Assembly: GCF_024721015.1 (NCBI RefSeq)
Contig: NZ_JANAIF010000021.1
Location: 1-62,921, forward strand
Direction of reading: 5' to 3'
Length of the DNA: 62,921 nucleotides
From: Xenorhabdus bovienii
Lineage (GTDB): Bacteria > Pseudomonadota > Gammaproteobacteria > Enterobacterales > Enterobacteriaceae
Shown: piece after piece, positions 8,647 through 17,567 of the stretch
Layout: each line of letters begins with the position of its first letter
How positions within the stretch are numbered: the first letter of the stretch is position 1
Translations under genes and position numbers: made by a program
Notes under the pieces: generated by a model
Told to the model about the DNA's origin: nothing
Databases searched by the model: none
What the model saw: the letters and a program-made list of their open reading frames with translations, nothing else

Positions 8647-9678
8647 TTAACTTTCATTTTCTTCTTTTTGGGGAAACAGCAGGCTGGTAATAATGCCGAC
8701 AGTCAGTACCCCAATCACCACGAACAAGCTGGTTGTCGCCGAAATTGAATAACCGTGGTGGAACATATGTTCAGATGCGTTCAGGCCGAGTTTGATGGCA
8801 ATAAAGAACAGCAGGACGATAACCGCTTTTTCCAAGTGAACCAGATACTTTTTCAGTGCTTCAAGCACGAAGTAAAGCGTACGCAGGCCTAAGATAGCAA
8901 ACATCATGGCACTGTAAACGATTAAAGGCTCCCGGCTGACAGCAATAACCGCAGGTACAGAGTCAAAGGCAAACATCACATCTGACAGCTCCACCACCGC
9001 CAGACATAGCATCAGTGGTGTGGCATAAAGCGCTGCTTTGCCCGTACGACCCACTTTCACATCTGCGTTTTCCGGTTTGGCAAGTTCGGCATTCACTTCC
9101 TTTTGATTCAACATGAAAGCGTGGCCGAGCAGTTTTGGCCAAATAGGGAAAAAGCGCTTCACCAGACGGTAGGCAAGGTGCTGTGAATAATCCTCGATTC
9201 CATCGCTATCATCACCGCTTTTCAGCATCATGACCGCAGTCCAGCCCACGATGATGGCAAAAACCATTTCGACCCAAGGGCCGAGCATCAGCAGGCTCGT
9301 TCCGATGGCGACAAAGATGCCACGGAAGACGATTGCACCGATAATGCCCCAGTAAAGGACACGATGGCGGTAGCGATCAGGAACGGCGAACCAGGAGAAA
9401 ATCGCCATGATGACAAACAGGTTATCGACAGACAGCACTTTTTCCAGTGCATAACCGGTAACAAACAGGCTCGCGGTTTCAGCCCCGTGATGAACAAACA
9501 GGAATCCGGCGAAAACAAAGGCAATAGCGATCCAGAAGACGGACCAGAGAGCAGCGCTGCGCAGCGAAATCGGCTTATCATGACGATGCATAAAGAGGTC
9601 GAGAAAGAGCGCACCAACCGACAGAATAATGAATACAGCAACGGTTTCCATCGGAAAACCTATGTGCGTGGATACCAT
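8647..9678 (-). CDS. terC: TerC, integral membrane protein of the ter system
   Basis: This 343-residue protein has about nine hydrophobic segments, and the family motifs sit where expected: the G-Y-A-L-E-K-V-L-S-V-D-N-L-F-V signature with acidic residues inside a membrane span, the R-H-R-V-L-Y-W-G-I-I-G-A segment, and L-S-D-V-M-F-A-F-D-S-V-P-A in the second half. TerC proteins lie in the inner membrane and are linked to metal-ion, especially manganese, export at the secretion machinery; in ter operons TerC works with TerB. The start at M-V-S-T-H-I-G-F matches the R478 protein. A short gap separates it from terB. Confidence 0.92.
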   Translation of the reverse strand: MVSTHIGFPMETVAVFIILSVGALFLDLFMHRHDKPISLRSAALWSVFWIAIAFVFAGFLFVHHGAETASLFVTGYALEKVLSVDNLFVIMAIFSWFAVPDRYRHRVLYWGIIGAIVFRGIFVAIGTSLLMLGPWVEMVFAIIVGWTAVMMLKSGDDSDGIEDYSQHLAYRLVKRFFPIWPKLLGHAFMLNQKEVNAELAKPENADVKVGRTGKAALYATPLMLCLAVVELSDVMFAFDSVPAVIAVSREPLIVYSAMMFAILGLRTLYFVLEALKKYLVHLEKAVIVLLFFIAIKLGLNASEHMFHHGYSISATTSLFVVIGVLTVGIITSLLFPQKEENES

Positions 9679-9706
9679 GAAGTGAGCCTCTTAAAGTTAT
9701 CTGCGA

Positions 9707-10162
9707 TTACAGTTCGAAATCTGCGGGTGTAAAGCCCAGAGTTGTACAAATTTCACGGGCAGCCGTTTTTTCGTCGTTATCAAAATCGCCATCACTTTTG
9801 GCGACGGCAATACCTACGCGCAAGGCAAGCTGTGCCGCTTCCGGCTGCGGTTTCAGCACCATGATGAATTTCATGGCTTCACCTTTGCCAATGTCAGCAT
9901 CAAATTCATAGCTGCTGACCAGCTTGTTGAAGAATTCGATAATTTCAGTGGTATCGAAGACTTTCAGTTCAGGGGAGTTTTTGATGAACCCCACCATTTT
10001 CTGTTTTTCTTCTGAGCTGACGCCGTTGCTTGCCATCGCAATGTGCGCACACACGGCTACGGTGCCTTCCATGAACTTGCGATTCTTGAAGCGGCCGACT
10101 TGATTGGTCAGCTCTTCACGGCCCGCGCTGAAAGCCGTCTTGATTTTGTTTAAAAAGGACAT
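9707..10162 (-). CDS. terB: TerB, metal-binding tellurite resistance protein
   Basis: This 151-residue, mostly helical protein is the expected TerB length. It has the TerB-fold acidic pairs, V-A-K-S-D-G-D-F-D-N-D-E-K near the C-terminus and the matching V-S-S-E-E-K motif in the first half. These two pseudo-repeated helical hairpins bind metal in the family. TerB is described as an inner-membrane-associated partner of TerC, linking it to cytoplasmic TerD-family proteins. It lies between terA and terC with short gaps, as in all complete ter operons. Confidence 0.92.
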   Translation of the reverse strand: MSFLNKIKTAFSAGREELTNQVGRFKNRKFMEGTVAVCAHIAMASNGVSSEEKQKMVGFIKNSPELKVFDTTEIIEFFNKLVSSYEFDADIGKGEAMKFIMVLKPQPEAAQLALRVGIAVAKSDGDFDNDEKTAAREICTTLGFTPADFEL

Positions 10163-10193
10163 AGTTCTCTCCGATTGTCTAAAATGTGAAGGG

Positions 10194-11366
10194 TTATTTA
10201 CTGCCTGCGACCCAGCGAAAGCCCCAACCGAATGCTCGGTCCATCTCCTTATGCCCGCTGAAATACTGATTGATGCGTTCTACTTTGATTGCACCGTTTT
10301 CATTGACAAGGCGACCGACCGCACACATACGTTTCTGGTTGTTGCCTTCTGTCATGCGGGTTTCGATAGGGGCTTGGCCACTGATATGGATTGTGACCAC
10401 GCCGTCTGTATTGTCCCAACTGGGAACGCCTTCGTAGATCAAGGCATAAACCAACACTTCATTGATGTTTTTCCATTCGAGGCCATTAATGTGGAGCCAT
10501 TCACCATCACGGACGGCACCGGTTCGATCATCACCCTGCAATTTTACGTAGGGTTCCCGATGATAATCCCCAAAGCTTTTGCCTATCGCCTGAACGACAT
10601 AACGTTCTCCGTCATGCAGCCGAATGAATGCGCCGAGATCCAGATCCACGCCTTTGTTGGCGCTGAATATACCCTGCAATACCCCTTTTTTTGCCGGGGA
10701 CGCTGCCTGATTCCAGTTCAGATTGACGCGAATTTCACCGAAATTGTCACGTTTGCTCAGGCTAATCGCCGGTTTTTCTTTGGTGAGAGAAACCTTGCTT
10801 AAATTAACGCTATTTGGTGCGGGAGCTGGAGCAGGAACTGGAGGTGGCGCAGGCGTTTTGGCTGGCGCATCATCAACGATATTCACACCAAAATGTTCCG
10901 CCAGTGGTTTAAGGCCACCATTAAAACCCTGGGCAATAAAGCGGAATTTCCATTCACTGTTGCGGCGATACAATTCACCGAGGATCAGAGCGGATTCTGT
11001 CCGACCCTGAACGTCAACACTGCCCTGTAGAACTGTGCTTCCGTTTAGTTCTACCTGAATAGAAAGAGTCCGCAGGCTGGAAATGGTCTGGTTGCCGTCG
11101 CAGGTCGCCGTAAACGCCACTTTTTGGACATCTTGACGCAGGGCTGGCAAGTTAACAAAGAACGAAGTATTAACGTTGCCCCCTGCCAGACGGATGGTGT
11201 TGTCATCATTGACCGGCTGGCCGTAAAACACCATGTCGGGATCGCCCTGAACTTTGCCATCGGCATACAGGCAGAAGGCGGATACATCTACTGCCGTGCC
11301 TGAAAGGACTCTCACAGTGAGAGTCTGGTTGGATACGGGGGCATTTCCCCCCGGTGTCAGGTTCAT
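10194..11366 (-). CDS. terA: TerA, two-domain TerD-family protein
   Basis: This 390-residue protein has two TerD-like parts joined by a proline/alanine-rich linker (about residues 175-192, seen as repeated P-A-P). The first half has the S-G-T-A-V-D-V-S strand and ends in E-W-K-F-R-F-I-A-Q-G-F. The second starts with a fresh S-L-T-K-E-K-P segment and carries the G-V-D-L-D-L-G and G-D-D-R-T-G motifs. The architecture is that of TerA in R478 and E. coli O157. Its ATG overlaps the terZ stop (TAATG), so the two are probably translationally coupled. Confidence 0.92.
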   Translation of the reverse strand: MNLTPGGNAPVSNQTLTVRVLSGTAVDVSAFCLYADGKVQGDPDMVFYGQPVNDDNTIRLAGGNVNTSFFVNLPALRQDVQKVAFTATCDGNQTISSLRTLSIQVELNGSTVLQGSVDVQGRTESALILGELYRRNSEWKFRFIAQGFNGGLKPLAEHFGVNIVDDAPAKTPAPPPVPAPAPAPNSVNLSKVSLTKEKPAISLSKRDNFGEIRVNLNWNQAASPAKKGVLQGIFSANKGVDLDLGAFIRLHDGERYVVQAIGKSFGDYHREPYVKLQGDDRTGAVRDGEWLHINGLEWKNINEVLVYALIYEGVPSWDNTDGVVTIHISGQAPIETRMTEGNNQKRMCAVGRLVNENGAIKVERINQYFSGHKEMDRAFGWGFRWVAGSK

Positions 11367-11953
11367 TAGCGCACCACCGTTTCAACGATTTGAGGATACA
11401 TATCCTCAATGGTACGCCCACGGCAAGCGGCACCATGTGCCGTGAAATCCCATTGACCCTTATTGCGGCGCAGGGAAGAGATGATAACGCCGGTATGGGC
11501 ACCCTGCTCGTTTAGCTGGTAGCGAGCCAGCTCTTTGCCGCTTTGGTCAACGACACGGCAGAAGGCATTTTCAACATCATTGAAGGTTTGGCCGCGGAAA
11601 CTGTTAACGGTAAAAACCAAGTATTCGATATTGGCAGGAAGATTGACGAGATCGACGCTGATGACTTCATCATCCCCGTCACCTTCACCCGTCCTGTTAT
11701 CGCCACTGTGTGCCACGGAACCACATAGTGAGTCCAGTTGGCCGAACCACACCGTGTCGATAGTCTTGCCAGCGTTATCGAGCAGTATGCAGCTTGCATC
11801 CAGATCAATTTCGTCACTGCCACCGCCGAACATACGAGCCATAAAGCCTTTGTTCTTGGAAACTGGATCCCACCCTAGGCCAAAATCAACTTTAGCCAGT
11901 GAAGAGCTCTGCTTGGCGAGCGAAACTGACTGATTTTTGTTTAACGAAACCAT
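11366..11953 (-). CDS. terZ: TerZ, TerD-family stress protein
   Basis: This is the first gene of the minus-strand ter operon. I chose the ATG at 11953, preceded by a GAGGTG box at a good distance, giving 195 residues; an in-frame start nine bases upstream is less well placed. The protein has the S-L-N-K-N-Q-S-V-S-L start, the metal loop [13 protein letters not shown] and the I-D-L-D-A-S-C strand. The terminus differs from TerD and TerE, as is usual for TerZ. The operon promoter lies in the intergenic region shared with the PRTase gene, where palindromic operator-like copies occur. Confidence 0.92.
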   Translation of the reverse strand: MVSLNKNQSVSLAKQSSSLAKVDFGLGWDPVSKNKGFMARMFGGGSDEIDLDASCILLDNAGKTIDTVWFGQLDSLCGSVAHSGDNRTGEGDGDDEVISVDLVNLPANIEYLVFTVNSFRGQTFNDVENAFCRVVDQSGKELARYQLNEQGAHTGVIISSLRRNKGQWDFTAHGAACRGRTIEDMYPQIVETVVR

Positions 11954-12006
11954 TAATAACACCTCTTTTTTTGTCGGTGAATCGTGGTAATTCCACTTAT
12001 GGAAAA

Positions 12007-12053
12007 AATCATAATATGACAGAAATGTGGCGAAATCCTGTCATATTATGATT
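12007..12053. promoter_or_regulatory. Perfect 16-base inverted repeat (operator-like)
   Basis: The arms AATCATAATATGACAG (12007-12022) and CTGTCATATTATGATT (12038-12053) are exact reverse complements across a 15-base spacer. It sits about 55 bases upstream of terZ. No T-run follows, so it is unlikely to be a terminator. A dimeric or paired-dimer DNA-binding site is the better reading. Confidence 0.75.
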
Positions 12054-12161
12054 CCTATAAACAGCATGTCTTGTGGTTAAGTCCATGATAGAAAACAATC
12101 TGATTTCTTTTTTTATGATTTCTTTTCCAAGCCCAAAAGTCAAACAAATTTTGTGCTAAAA

Positions 12162-12176
12162 AATCATATTATGATT
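12162..12176. promoter_or_regulatory. Third operator-like copy overlapping a -35 box
   Basis: The 15-base palindrome AATCATATTATGATT has the same core as the arms of the repeat at 12007-12053. Its last two bases overlap a TTGACA hexamer facing the plus-strand genes. Binding here would be expected to block or modulate the rightward promoter. Confidence 0.7.
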
Positions 12177-12372
12177 GACACGTACTTGCCCCCGGTTCTA
12201 GACTGCGGCGCATATTTCGCCTGAGCTGGAAAGGATGTTGAAAGTGACCATTTTGACTAGCGGCAATTTAGCAATGGTTTCCGCGTGAATGATAAAATTT
12301 GGTTTATGAACGGATTGTTATCGTCTTCCATCAGTCATCCCAGGCTGGTTGAAATTTTTTAAAAGGCTCCCT

Positions 12373-13527
12373 ATGACAGCATTTAATGATACTCAGAGTT
12401 ATCAAGGCCAGGTTTCCAAATGGAAGTTGAACAGCGGGACGTTGACTGTAACGGCAGCCCGTGGCACAGCGTCTCTGGAAACTCTGTTTGATATTGCTGA
12501 GCGCCGTAACCCCAAAAGGGCATTTTTATTTGTCAGCAAGGTATTGGGACGCCACATTCCGGTCAGCCCATCGATCATGCGCTCGGTTTACCGGCAGTTA
12601 TCTGAACAGTTTCCGACCCATCTTCCCGGCCCTGTGCTGTATATCGGTATGGCTGAAACGGCAGTTGGGCTGGCAGCAGGGGTTTTTCAAGAAACCCGGG
12701 AAAAGGTTGAAGCTCCGGTATTTCTGACGTCGACACGCCACCCCGTTGAGGGGGACTTGCTGTGTGAATTTAAGGAAAATCACAGTCATGCCACGGATCA
12801 CCTGATTTACTGGCCGGAAGAAAACAGATTGCGCCAACGGGTGGTTGATGCCCGTACCCTTGTTTTGATCGATGATGAAGCGACCACGGGAAATACTTTC
12901 CTCAATCTACTCAATGCACTGAGTCAGGCCGGCCTTAATCAGATTGAACATATCGTTACTGTGACGTTAACGGATTGGAGTGGTAAATCTGTTATAGAAC
13001 GTTGTCCGCTGCCAGTCTCTACGGTGTCTTTGATCGAGGGAAACTGGCATTGGGATGCGGATATTTCCGCCCCGATCCCCGTCATGCCGCAAGTCAATGT
13101 CACGGCGCGGGGAGATGTCAGCATTATTGGTAAGCAGAGTTGGGGACGGCTCGGATTGGATGACATTCAGTGTGATATCGGCACGGAAATTCATGCTATA
13201 GCGGGTGAAAAAGTGCTGGTGCTGGGTTCCAGTGAGTTTGTCTGGCAGCCATTCTTGCTGGCTGAACGGTTGGAGCAGGAAGGTGCACAGGTGAAATTTG
13301 GTTCCACAACCCGCTCCCCCATTTCCTGCGGTCATGCTATTCAGTCAGTGATGTCTTTTACGGATAATTACGGATTGGGCATCCCGAATTTTCTCTACAA
13401 TGTGGCGCACCAGCAATTTGATCGCATACTGCTCTGCCTTGAAACGCCTAAAACCGCCGTCGATCCGGCACTGATGACGCAACTTGCCCGTGTTTCCCCG
13501 ATTGTCGAGATTGTCTCCTATGATTAA
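12373..13527 (+). CDS. Phosphoribosyltransferase with TRSP domain (ter-linked)
   Basis: This first plus-strand ter-associated gene starts at the ATG at 12373 behind an AAAAGG box, giving 384 residues. The N-terminal domain is phosphoribosyltransferase-like, with the PRPP loop in V-L-I-D-D-E-A-T-T-G-N-T. The C-terminal domain holds the name-giving T-R-S-P motif inside G-S-T-T-R-S-P-I. Comparative work on ter systems (Anantharaman, Iyer and Aravind) proposed that such enzymes, with HAD, StiP-type and citrate-lyase-like partners, make a nucleoside-like metabolite used in the stress response. The stop overlaps the HAD gene start, so the genes are co-transcribed and probably coupled. The reaction itself is unproven. 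Confidence 0.85.
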   Translation: MTAFNDTQSYQGQVSKWKLNSGTLTVTAARGTASLETLFDIAERRNPKRAFLFVSKVLGRHIPVSPSIMRSVYRQLSEQFPTHLPGPVLYIGMAETAVGLAAGVFQETREKVEAPVFLTSTRHPVEGDLLCEFKENHSHATDHLIYWPEENRLRQRVVDARTLVLIDDEATTGNTFLNLLNALSQAGLNQIEHIVTVTLTDWSGKSVIERCPLPVSTVSLIEGNWHWDADISAPIPVMPQVNVTARGDVSIIGKQSWGRLGLDDIQCDIGTEIHAIAGEKVLVLGSSEFVWQPFLLAERLEQEGAQVKFGSTTRSPISCGHAIQSVMSFTDNYGLGIPNFLYNVAHQQFDRILLCLETPKTAVDPALMTQLARVSPIVEIVSYD

Positions 13528-14314
13528 GCCCGTTTTTTTGACTGATCTTGATGACACGTTATTTCAAACGCGTCGGAAGATAAAGAAAGCACCGGGTATT
13601 GAGTCTTGTCGTGTGGGCGCATTGGATCGAGAATATTCTCCTTGCAGCTACATGACCGAAGAGCAGTCAATGTTGATTGACTGGTTGCTGGCTTATGCGG
13701 AGGTTATCCCTGTGACGGCCAGAAATACAGAGCAACTTAGCCGGGTGAAAATCCCTTTTAATTCATGGCGGATTGCGACACATGGCGCAGTGATCTTGAC
13801 ACCAGAAAGCACGGTGGATCAGGAATGGCAGGCACATATTCTGGCAGCACTGACGCCTTACCGTGATCAGTTTCGGGAACTGGAGCACTTGAGTCATCGC
13901 TTGATCGCTGCTCATGGTATGGAAGCATGGGCGCGTATTGATTATGAATATGGCGATGTTCCCGTCTATCTGGTTATTAAGCACAGAGACTGTAATCGGC
14001 TGGAAGAGCTTGATGTGCTTGCTGAAAATATTACCCAAGAAATGGCTGATATTTTTGATTCTGGTGGTTTTTATCTTCATCAAAATAATAACAACCTGAC
14101 TTTGTTGCCAAAGTGCGTTGACAAGGGATTGGCAACCCGTCACCTTTTGACAAAGCTTCGTACTGAGAGAGGCGTTTTTCCTATTATTGGTCTGGGGGAT
14201 AGCCTGAGTGACCACCGTTTCATGAAACTGTGCAATTGGTTCGGTATGCCCCAGCACAGCCAGTTTGCTAACACCTTGATGACCTCTTTATTCGGAACTG
14301 TAAATAATGAATAG
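13520..14314 (+). CDS. HAD-family phosphatase (ter-linked)
   Basis: This 264-residue HAD hydrolase starts at the ATG at 13520 that overlaps the preceding stop. Motif I is T-D-L-D-D-T-L (nucleophile and acid/base Asp). Motif IV is G-L-G-D-S-L-S-D, typical of Cof/sucrose-phosphatase-type HADs with a C2 cap between the motifs. In ter islands this protein sits between the PRTase-TRSP and StiP-like genes and is thought to dephosphorylate a sugar-phosphate or nucleotide-like intermediate. The stop overlaps the next ATG. Confidence 0.85.
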   Translation: MIKPVFLTDLDDTLFQTRRKIKKAPGIESCRVGALDREYSPCSYMTEEQSMLIDWLLAYAEVIPVTARNTEQLSRVKIPFNSWRIATHGAVILTPESTVDQEWQAHILAALTPYRDQFRELEHLSHRLIAAHGMEAWARIDYEYGDVPVYLVIKHRDCNRLEELDVLAENITQEMADIFDSGGFYLHQNNNNLTLLPKCVDKGLATRHLLTKLRTERGVFPIIGLGDSLSDHRFMKLCNWFGMPQHSQFANTLMTSLFGTVNNE

Positions 14315-15386
14315 CTTTCCCCTTTTTTCTGGTTCATATGATCCCGATGATGTCCAGTTTCTGCTAAAACCCGTTCAGATTGAGATGACACCCGTTGATA
14401 TCAAAGAGCAGCTTATTCAGTCTGGCGTTCGTCACTATTCAGAGATGTTGAGTCAAGAGCCAGAGCCAACGCCTTATCATCTTGATTTATTTGACAGGGC
14501 GCTTGAACAGGGCGCAGTTCGCTTGGCGACTGAAGTGGTGATGCTCGCTAATGCGTTGATATCACGCTTTGGTGATACGCCGGTAGTGTTGGTGAGCCTG
14601 GTCAGGGCAGGGGTTCCTCTGGGGGTGATGTTGCACCAGACACTCAGAAAAATGGGTAAGCAATCTTATCACTATGGCATCAGCATCATACGGGATCGCG
14701 GTATCGACAGTACGGCGCTGTCGTATATTGAGCAGCAACATGGTACGGATGGGCTGGTGTTTGTGGATGGCTGGACAGGTAAAGGCGCAATTACGGCTGA
14801 GTTATCCCGTTCTCTGGCGGGTCGGTCTGGCTATTCAGGCATTCCCCGTCTGGTGGTGCTGGCTGATCCTTGTGGATGTTCATGGCTGGCGGCCAGTGAC
14901 GATGATTGGCTCATTCCCTTTGGCATCATGGGCGCACCGGTATCGGGTCTGATATCACGTTCGATCTGGCGTGAAGAAGGGATGCACGGCTGTGTGCAAT
15001 GTGATCACCTGAGTGAGTTTGAATGCAGTCGTCTGCTGGTGGATACCGTTGCTGATTGTCGCGATCGCTTGGAGCTGAATGCGATACCGGTGGTGGATTG
15101 GCAGCCGCAGGAAAAAATATCCTTGCTGGAATTGAGCAAAACTGTGATCTCAACCCTTGCCGAAACGTACCAGATCGACAGTATTAATCGCATCAAGCCG
15201 GGCATTGCAGAAGCAACCCGTGCGGTATTGCGGCGCGTTCCAGAACATGTACTGGTTCGATCTCAAGATGATCCTGATGTTGCTCTGCTGGTTCATCTGG
15301 CACGTCAGAAAAACGTCGTTATTACTGAAGTCGGCGATCTGATAGGACAATATCGCGCCGTGACTATCATTAAGAAGGTAGCTTGA
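14307..15386 (+). CDS. StiP-like ter-linked protein with PRTase-like core
   Basis: This 359-residue protein of the family labelled 'cysteine protease StiP' is a constant member of the ter biosynthetic gene set. Visible features are an N-terminal F-S-G-S-Y-D-P-D-D-V-x-F-L-L-K-P start typical of the family, a V-S-L-V-R-A-G-V-P-L-G-V segment and an F-V-D-G-W-T-G-K-G-A-I loop. The last two look like the substrate and PRPP loops of a phosphoribosyltransferase. The C-terminal part contains a V-V-D-W-Q-P segment and ends in a compact alpha/beta domain. The protease name may not reflect its function. It overlaps both neighbours by a few bases. Confidence 0.8.
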   Translation: MNSFPLFSGSYDPDDVQFLLKPVQIEMTPVDIKEQLIQSGVRHYSEMLSQEPEPTPYHLDLFDRALEQGAVRLATEVVMLANALISRFGDTPVVLVSLVRAGVPLGVMLHQTLRKMGKQSYHYGISIIRDRGIDSTALSYIEQQHGTDGLVFVDGWTGKGAITAELSRSLAGRSGYSGIPRLVVLADPCGCSWLAASDDDWLIPFGIMGAPVSGLISRSIWREEGMHGCVQCDHLSEFECSRLLVDTVADCRDRLELNAIPVVDWQPQEKISLLELSKTVISTLAETYQIDSINRIKPGIAEATRAVLRRVPEHVLVRSQDDPDVALLVHLARQKNVVITEVGDLIGQYRAVTIIKKVA

Positions 15387-16339
15387 TGAAACCGATCCCT
15401 TCCCCGCATCAACTTGGTGCAACGCTGTACATCCCGGCCACTCGTCAAGGTATTGCAGAAATTGTGCTGCATAATAAAATTCCCGGTCTGCGTTCTCTGG
15501 TGATCTGCCTGGAGGATGCCGTCAGTGATCAGGATATTCCCGACGCTATTGAAAATCTTGGTTGTGTACTGCAAGCACTGGCGGGAGCTGATATCTCTTC
15601 TTCCCATACAGAGCGTCATTACCCCCTGATTTTTATCCGCCCCCGCAATGAAGAGATGGGGCGTTATCTGGTAGACAACGTTAACCTCAGCGCCGTTGAT
15701 GGGCTGGTTCTACCGAAATTTACCTGTGCTTCACTGGCTGGCTGGTGGGATATTGTGGGTTCGACCCATCTCAGCATGATGCCAACACTGGAGACCGAAG
15801 AGGTCTTTGATGCCCGGCAGATGAATCAGCTTGCGGACAGTCTTAAAACCCATCCTTGTTATGAGCGTATTATCGCCCTGCGCATTGGCGGTAATGATCT
15901 GATGAATGTGATATCCCTGCGGCGTTCGCGTGACTTCACCTTATATGAGGGGCCGATGGGATATGTGATAAAAATGCTGGTGACTGTGTTTGCTGCGCGG
16001 GGTTTCTCCCTGACGGCACCTGTTTGCGAGCATATCGATGATTTGCGGCTGCTTGAGAAAGAACTGGTATTGGATATTGCACATGGCCTTGTGGGGAAAA
16101 CGGCCATCCACCCGGGGCAGATTGAATATATTCAGCGGGCGTTGATGGTCAATGGGCATGATTATGCGGATGCTCTGCGTATCCTCAATTCCAGTCAGGC
16201 TGTATTCAAGTCTCAGGGGACGATGTGTGAGCCTGCTACGCATCGACGTTGGGCTGTGAATATCCTCGACCGGGCGAAATACTATGGCATTGCGCCTGAA
16301 TTCAATGAAGAAACCTGTAAAACTTTTAATTTGTTTTGA
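15386..16339 (+). CDS. HpcH/HpaI aldolase / citrate-lyase-beta-like protein (ter-linked)
   Basis: The ATG at 15386 overlaps the preceding TGA. The 317-residue protein is a TIM-barrel C-C lyase of the citrate lyase beta / HpcH family. The acidic metal-binding residue is in C-L-E-D-A-V; R-P-R-N-E is the substrate-binding arginine strand; I-A-L-R-I-G-G-N-D-L corresponds to the family I-G-x-x-D-L motif; and I-H-P-G-Q is the C-terminal signature. In ter clusters it probably supplies or splits a small keto-acid unit for the proposed nucleoside-like product. No ATP-grasp gene, often part of such sets, is found next to it. Confidence 0.85.
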   Translation: MKPIPSPHQLGATLYIPATRQGIAEIVLHNKIPGLRSLVICLEDAVSDQDIPDAIENLGCVLQALAGADISSSHTERHYPLIFIRPRNEEMGRYLVDNVNLSAVDGLVLPKFTCASLAGWWDIVGSTHLSMMPTLETEEVFDARQMNQLADSLKTHPCYERIIALRIGGNDLMNVISLRRSRDFTLYEGPMGYVIKMLVTVFAARGFSLTAPVCEHIDDLRLLEKELVLDIAHGLVGKTAIHPGQIEYIQRALMVNGHDYADALRILNSSQAVFKSQGTMCEPATHRRWAVNILDRAKYYGIAPEFNEETCKTFNLF

Positions 16340-16437
16340 TATTGATTTACTTGTGGTAGGAGCTATGCTGGACGCTATGCCTATGATTAACATTAGGGAT
16401 TTTTTGTTTAGTTATCCCTGACTTGGTAATTTAAACG

Positions 16438-16914
16438 ATGTTACTTAGCCCCAAGCAATTTAGAAATTTCAGGTTGACCTTATTACTGTCGCATGAGAAA
16501 CCCGTTAGCAAAGTGAGAATGATTCGAGAGCTGAATTGTTCAGAACCGACACTGACCCGCGCATTGAGGGAACTACGCGATCTCTATTGTGCTGATATCC
16601 GGTTCAGCAAAATGGGGAATACCTATCAATTGGTCGATAAAGGCACACTGACTAAAAAGGATGTACGTAGAATTGAAGAATTGCTCATCCAAAATAATAG
16701 TCTCAAGGCCGAAGAAGCTATCAGCCATGTTTTCCTTGATAAGGAGAAGAAGAAGCCTGTTTCTCTCTCCTTGAGGATGTCCGTCATTCGAAAAATTGAC
16801 GGGCTGGCCAATCGGCTTGAGACAACCCGAAGTGATGTGGTCGAAATGGTGGTGGACAGGTTTATGGAGACGCTACAGAAAGAGGCCATGGACGTGGGTT
16901 CGCAGAAGAGATGA
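16438..16914 (+). CDS. terW: TerW, DNA-binding regulator of the ter operon
   Basis: This 158-residue protein aligns end to end in pattern with TerW of E. coli O157. The N-terminal winged-helix part (R-E-L-N-C-S-E-P-T-L-T-R-A-L-R-E-L-R) is followed by a linker and a C-terminal ribbon-helix-helix-like segment, V-S-L-S-L-R-M-S-V-I-R-K-I-D. Two DNA-binding elements in one chain fit the paired palindromic sites in the terZ upstream region. TerW is reported to bind upstream of the ter operon and to control tellurite resistance. A hairpin (16924-16951) follows the stop. Confidence 0.85.
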   Translation: MLLSPKQFRNFRLTLLLSHEKPVSKVRMIRELNCSEPTLTRALRELRDLYCADIRFSKMGNTYQLVDKGTLTKKDVRRIEELLIQNNSLKAEEAISHVFLDKEKKKPVSLSLRMSVIRKIDGLANRLETTRSDVVEMVVDRFMETLQKEAMDVGSQKR

Positions 16915-16923
16915 ATCATCGTT

Positions 16924-16951
16924 ATGCCAGTTGACTGTGATCAACTGGCAT
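16924..16951 (+). terminator. Hairpin after terW
   Basis: The arms ATGCCAGTTGA (16924-16934) and TCAACTGGCAT (16941-16951) are exact complements around a 6-base loop, ten bases after the terW stop. No T-run follows, so it may be a weak terminator or an mRNA-stabilising structure. Confidence 0.55.
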
Positions 16952-16988
16952 CAGGGGAATAAGATGAGGTATCTGATTGAAGGGGCGT

Positions 16989-17483
16989 TTAGTGCTTGTG
17001 GCGGGTAAGCTTATCGAGATAGCCCATCACAAATGCGGACATCACAAAAGTCAGATGGATAATGACATACCACATCAGTTTATTGTCCGGAATATTTTTG
17101 GCATCCATAAAGATACGCAGCAAGTGAATGGATGAGATAGCAACAATTGAGGCCGCTACTTTATTTTTGAGAGAAGTGGCATCCATTTTCCCCAGCCAGC
17201 TCAATTTCTCTTTGTGTTCGTAGATATCCAGAGTTGAAACAAAGTTTTCATAACCAGAAAACATGACCATCACCAGCAGCCCGCCAACCAACGCCATATC
17301 AATCAGAGAAAGTAGTGTCAGGATCAGGTCGGATTCAGCAATGGAAAAGATATGCGGCAGGATATGAATAATTTCCTGAAAGAACTTAACGGCAAGGGCA
17401 AGCAGTGCCAGTGACAAACCAAAATAAACGGGGGCAAGTAGCCAGCGAGAGGCATACATTATGTTTTCGAGAAAGCGTTCCAT
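16989..17483 (-). CDS. yqhA: YqhA, UPF0114 membrane protein
   Basis: This 164-residue protein follows E. coli YqhA closely from M-E-R-F-L-E-N onward, through the conserved F-S-G-Y-E-N-F-V and [13 protein letters not shown] segments, to the K-L-T-R-H-K-H end. Three to four membrane helices are visible. I chose the ATG at 17483 because it matches the family start; an upstream in-frame start at 17549 adds 22 residues not seen in homologues. The function of UPF0114 is unknown. It is a core-genome gene that marks the left chromosomal border of the biosynthetic island. Confidence 0.92.
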   Translation of the reverse strand: MERFLENIMYASRWLLAPVYFGLSLALLALAVKFFQEIIHILPHIFSIAESDLILTLLSLIDMALVGGLLVMVMFSGYENFVSTLDIYEHKEKLSWLGKMDATSLKNKVAASIVAISSIHLLRIFMDAKNIPDNKLMWYVIIHLTFVMSAFVMGYLDKLTRHKH

Positions 17484-17567
17484 GGTGTTTTTGTCTGTTA
17501 AAAAAGGGGCGATAGTATAGATCAAGAATATGACAGCTACGAAATACATATCGCGGTTATCTGGATT

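Larger units (their letters stand above)
11954..12372. promoter_or_regulatory. Divergent ter control region
   Basis: About 420 bases separate terZ (minus) from the PRTase gene (plus). It holds three copies of a palindromic motif with the core TCATAATATGA or TCATATTATGA (12007-12053 and 12162-12176, listed separately). A TTGACA hexamer at 12175-12180 overlaps the third copy; a possible weak -10 follows near 12197-12202. TerW is known to bind DNA upstream of terZABCDEF in E. coli O157, so a TerW-type regulator is the natural candidate binder. No coding gene is seen here. Confidence 0.65.
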
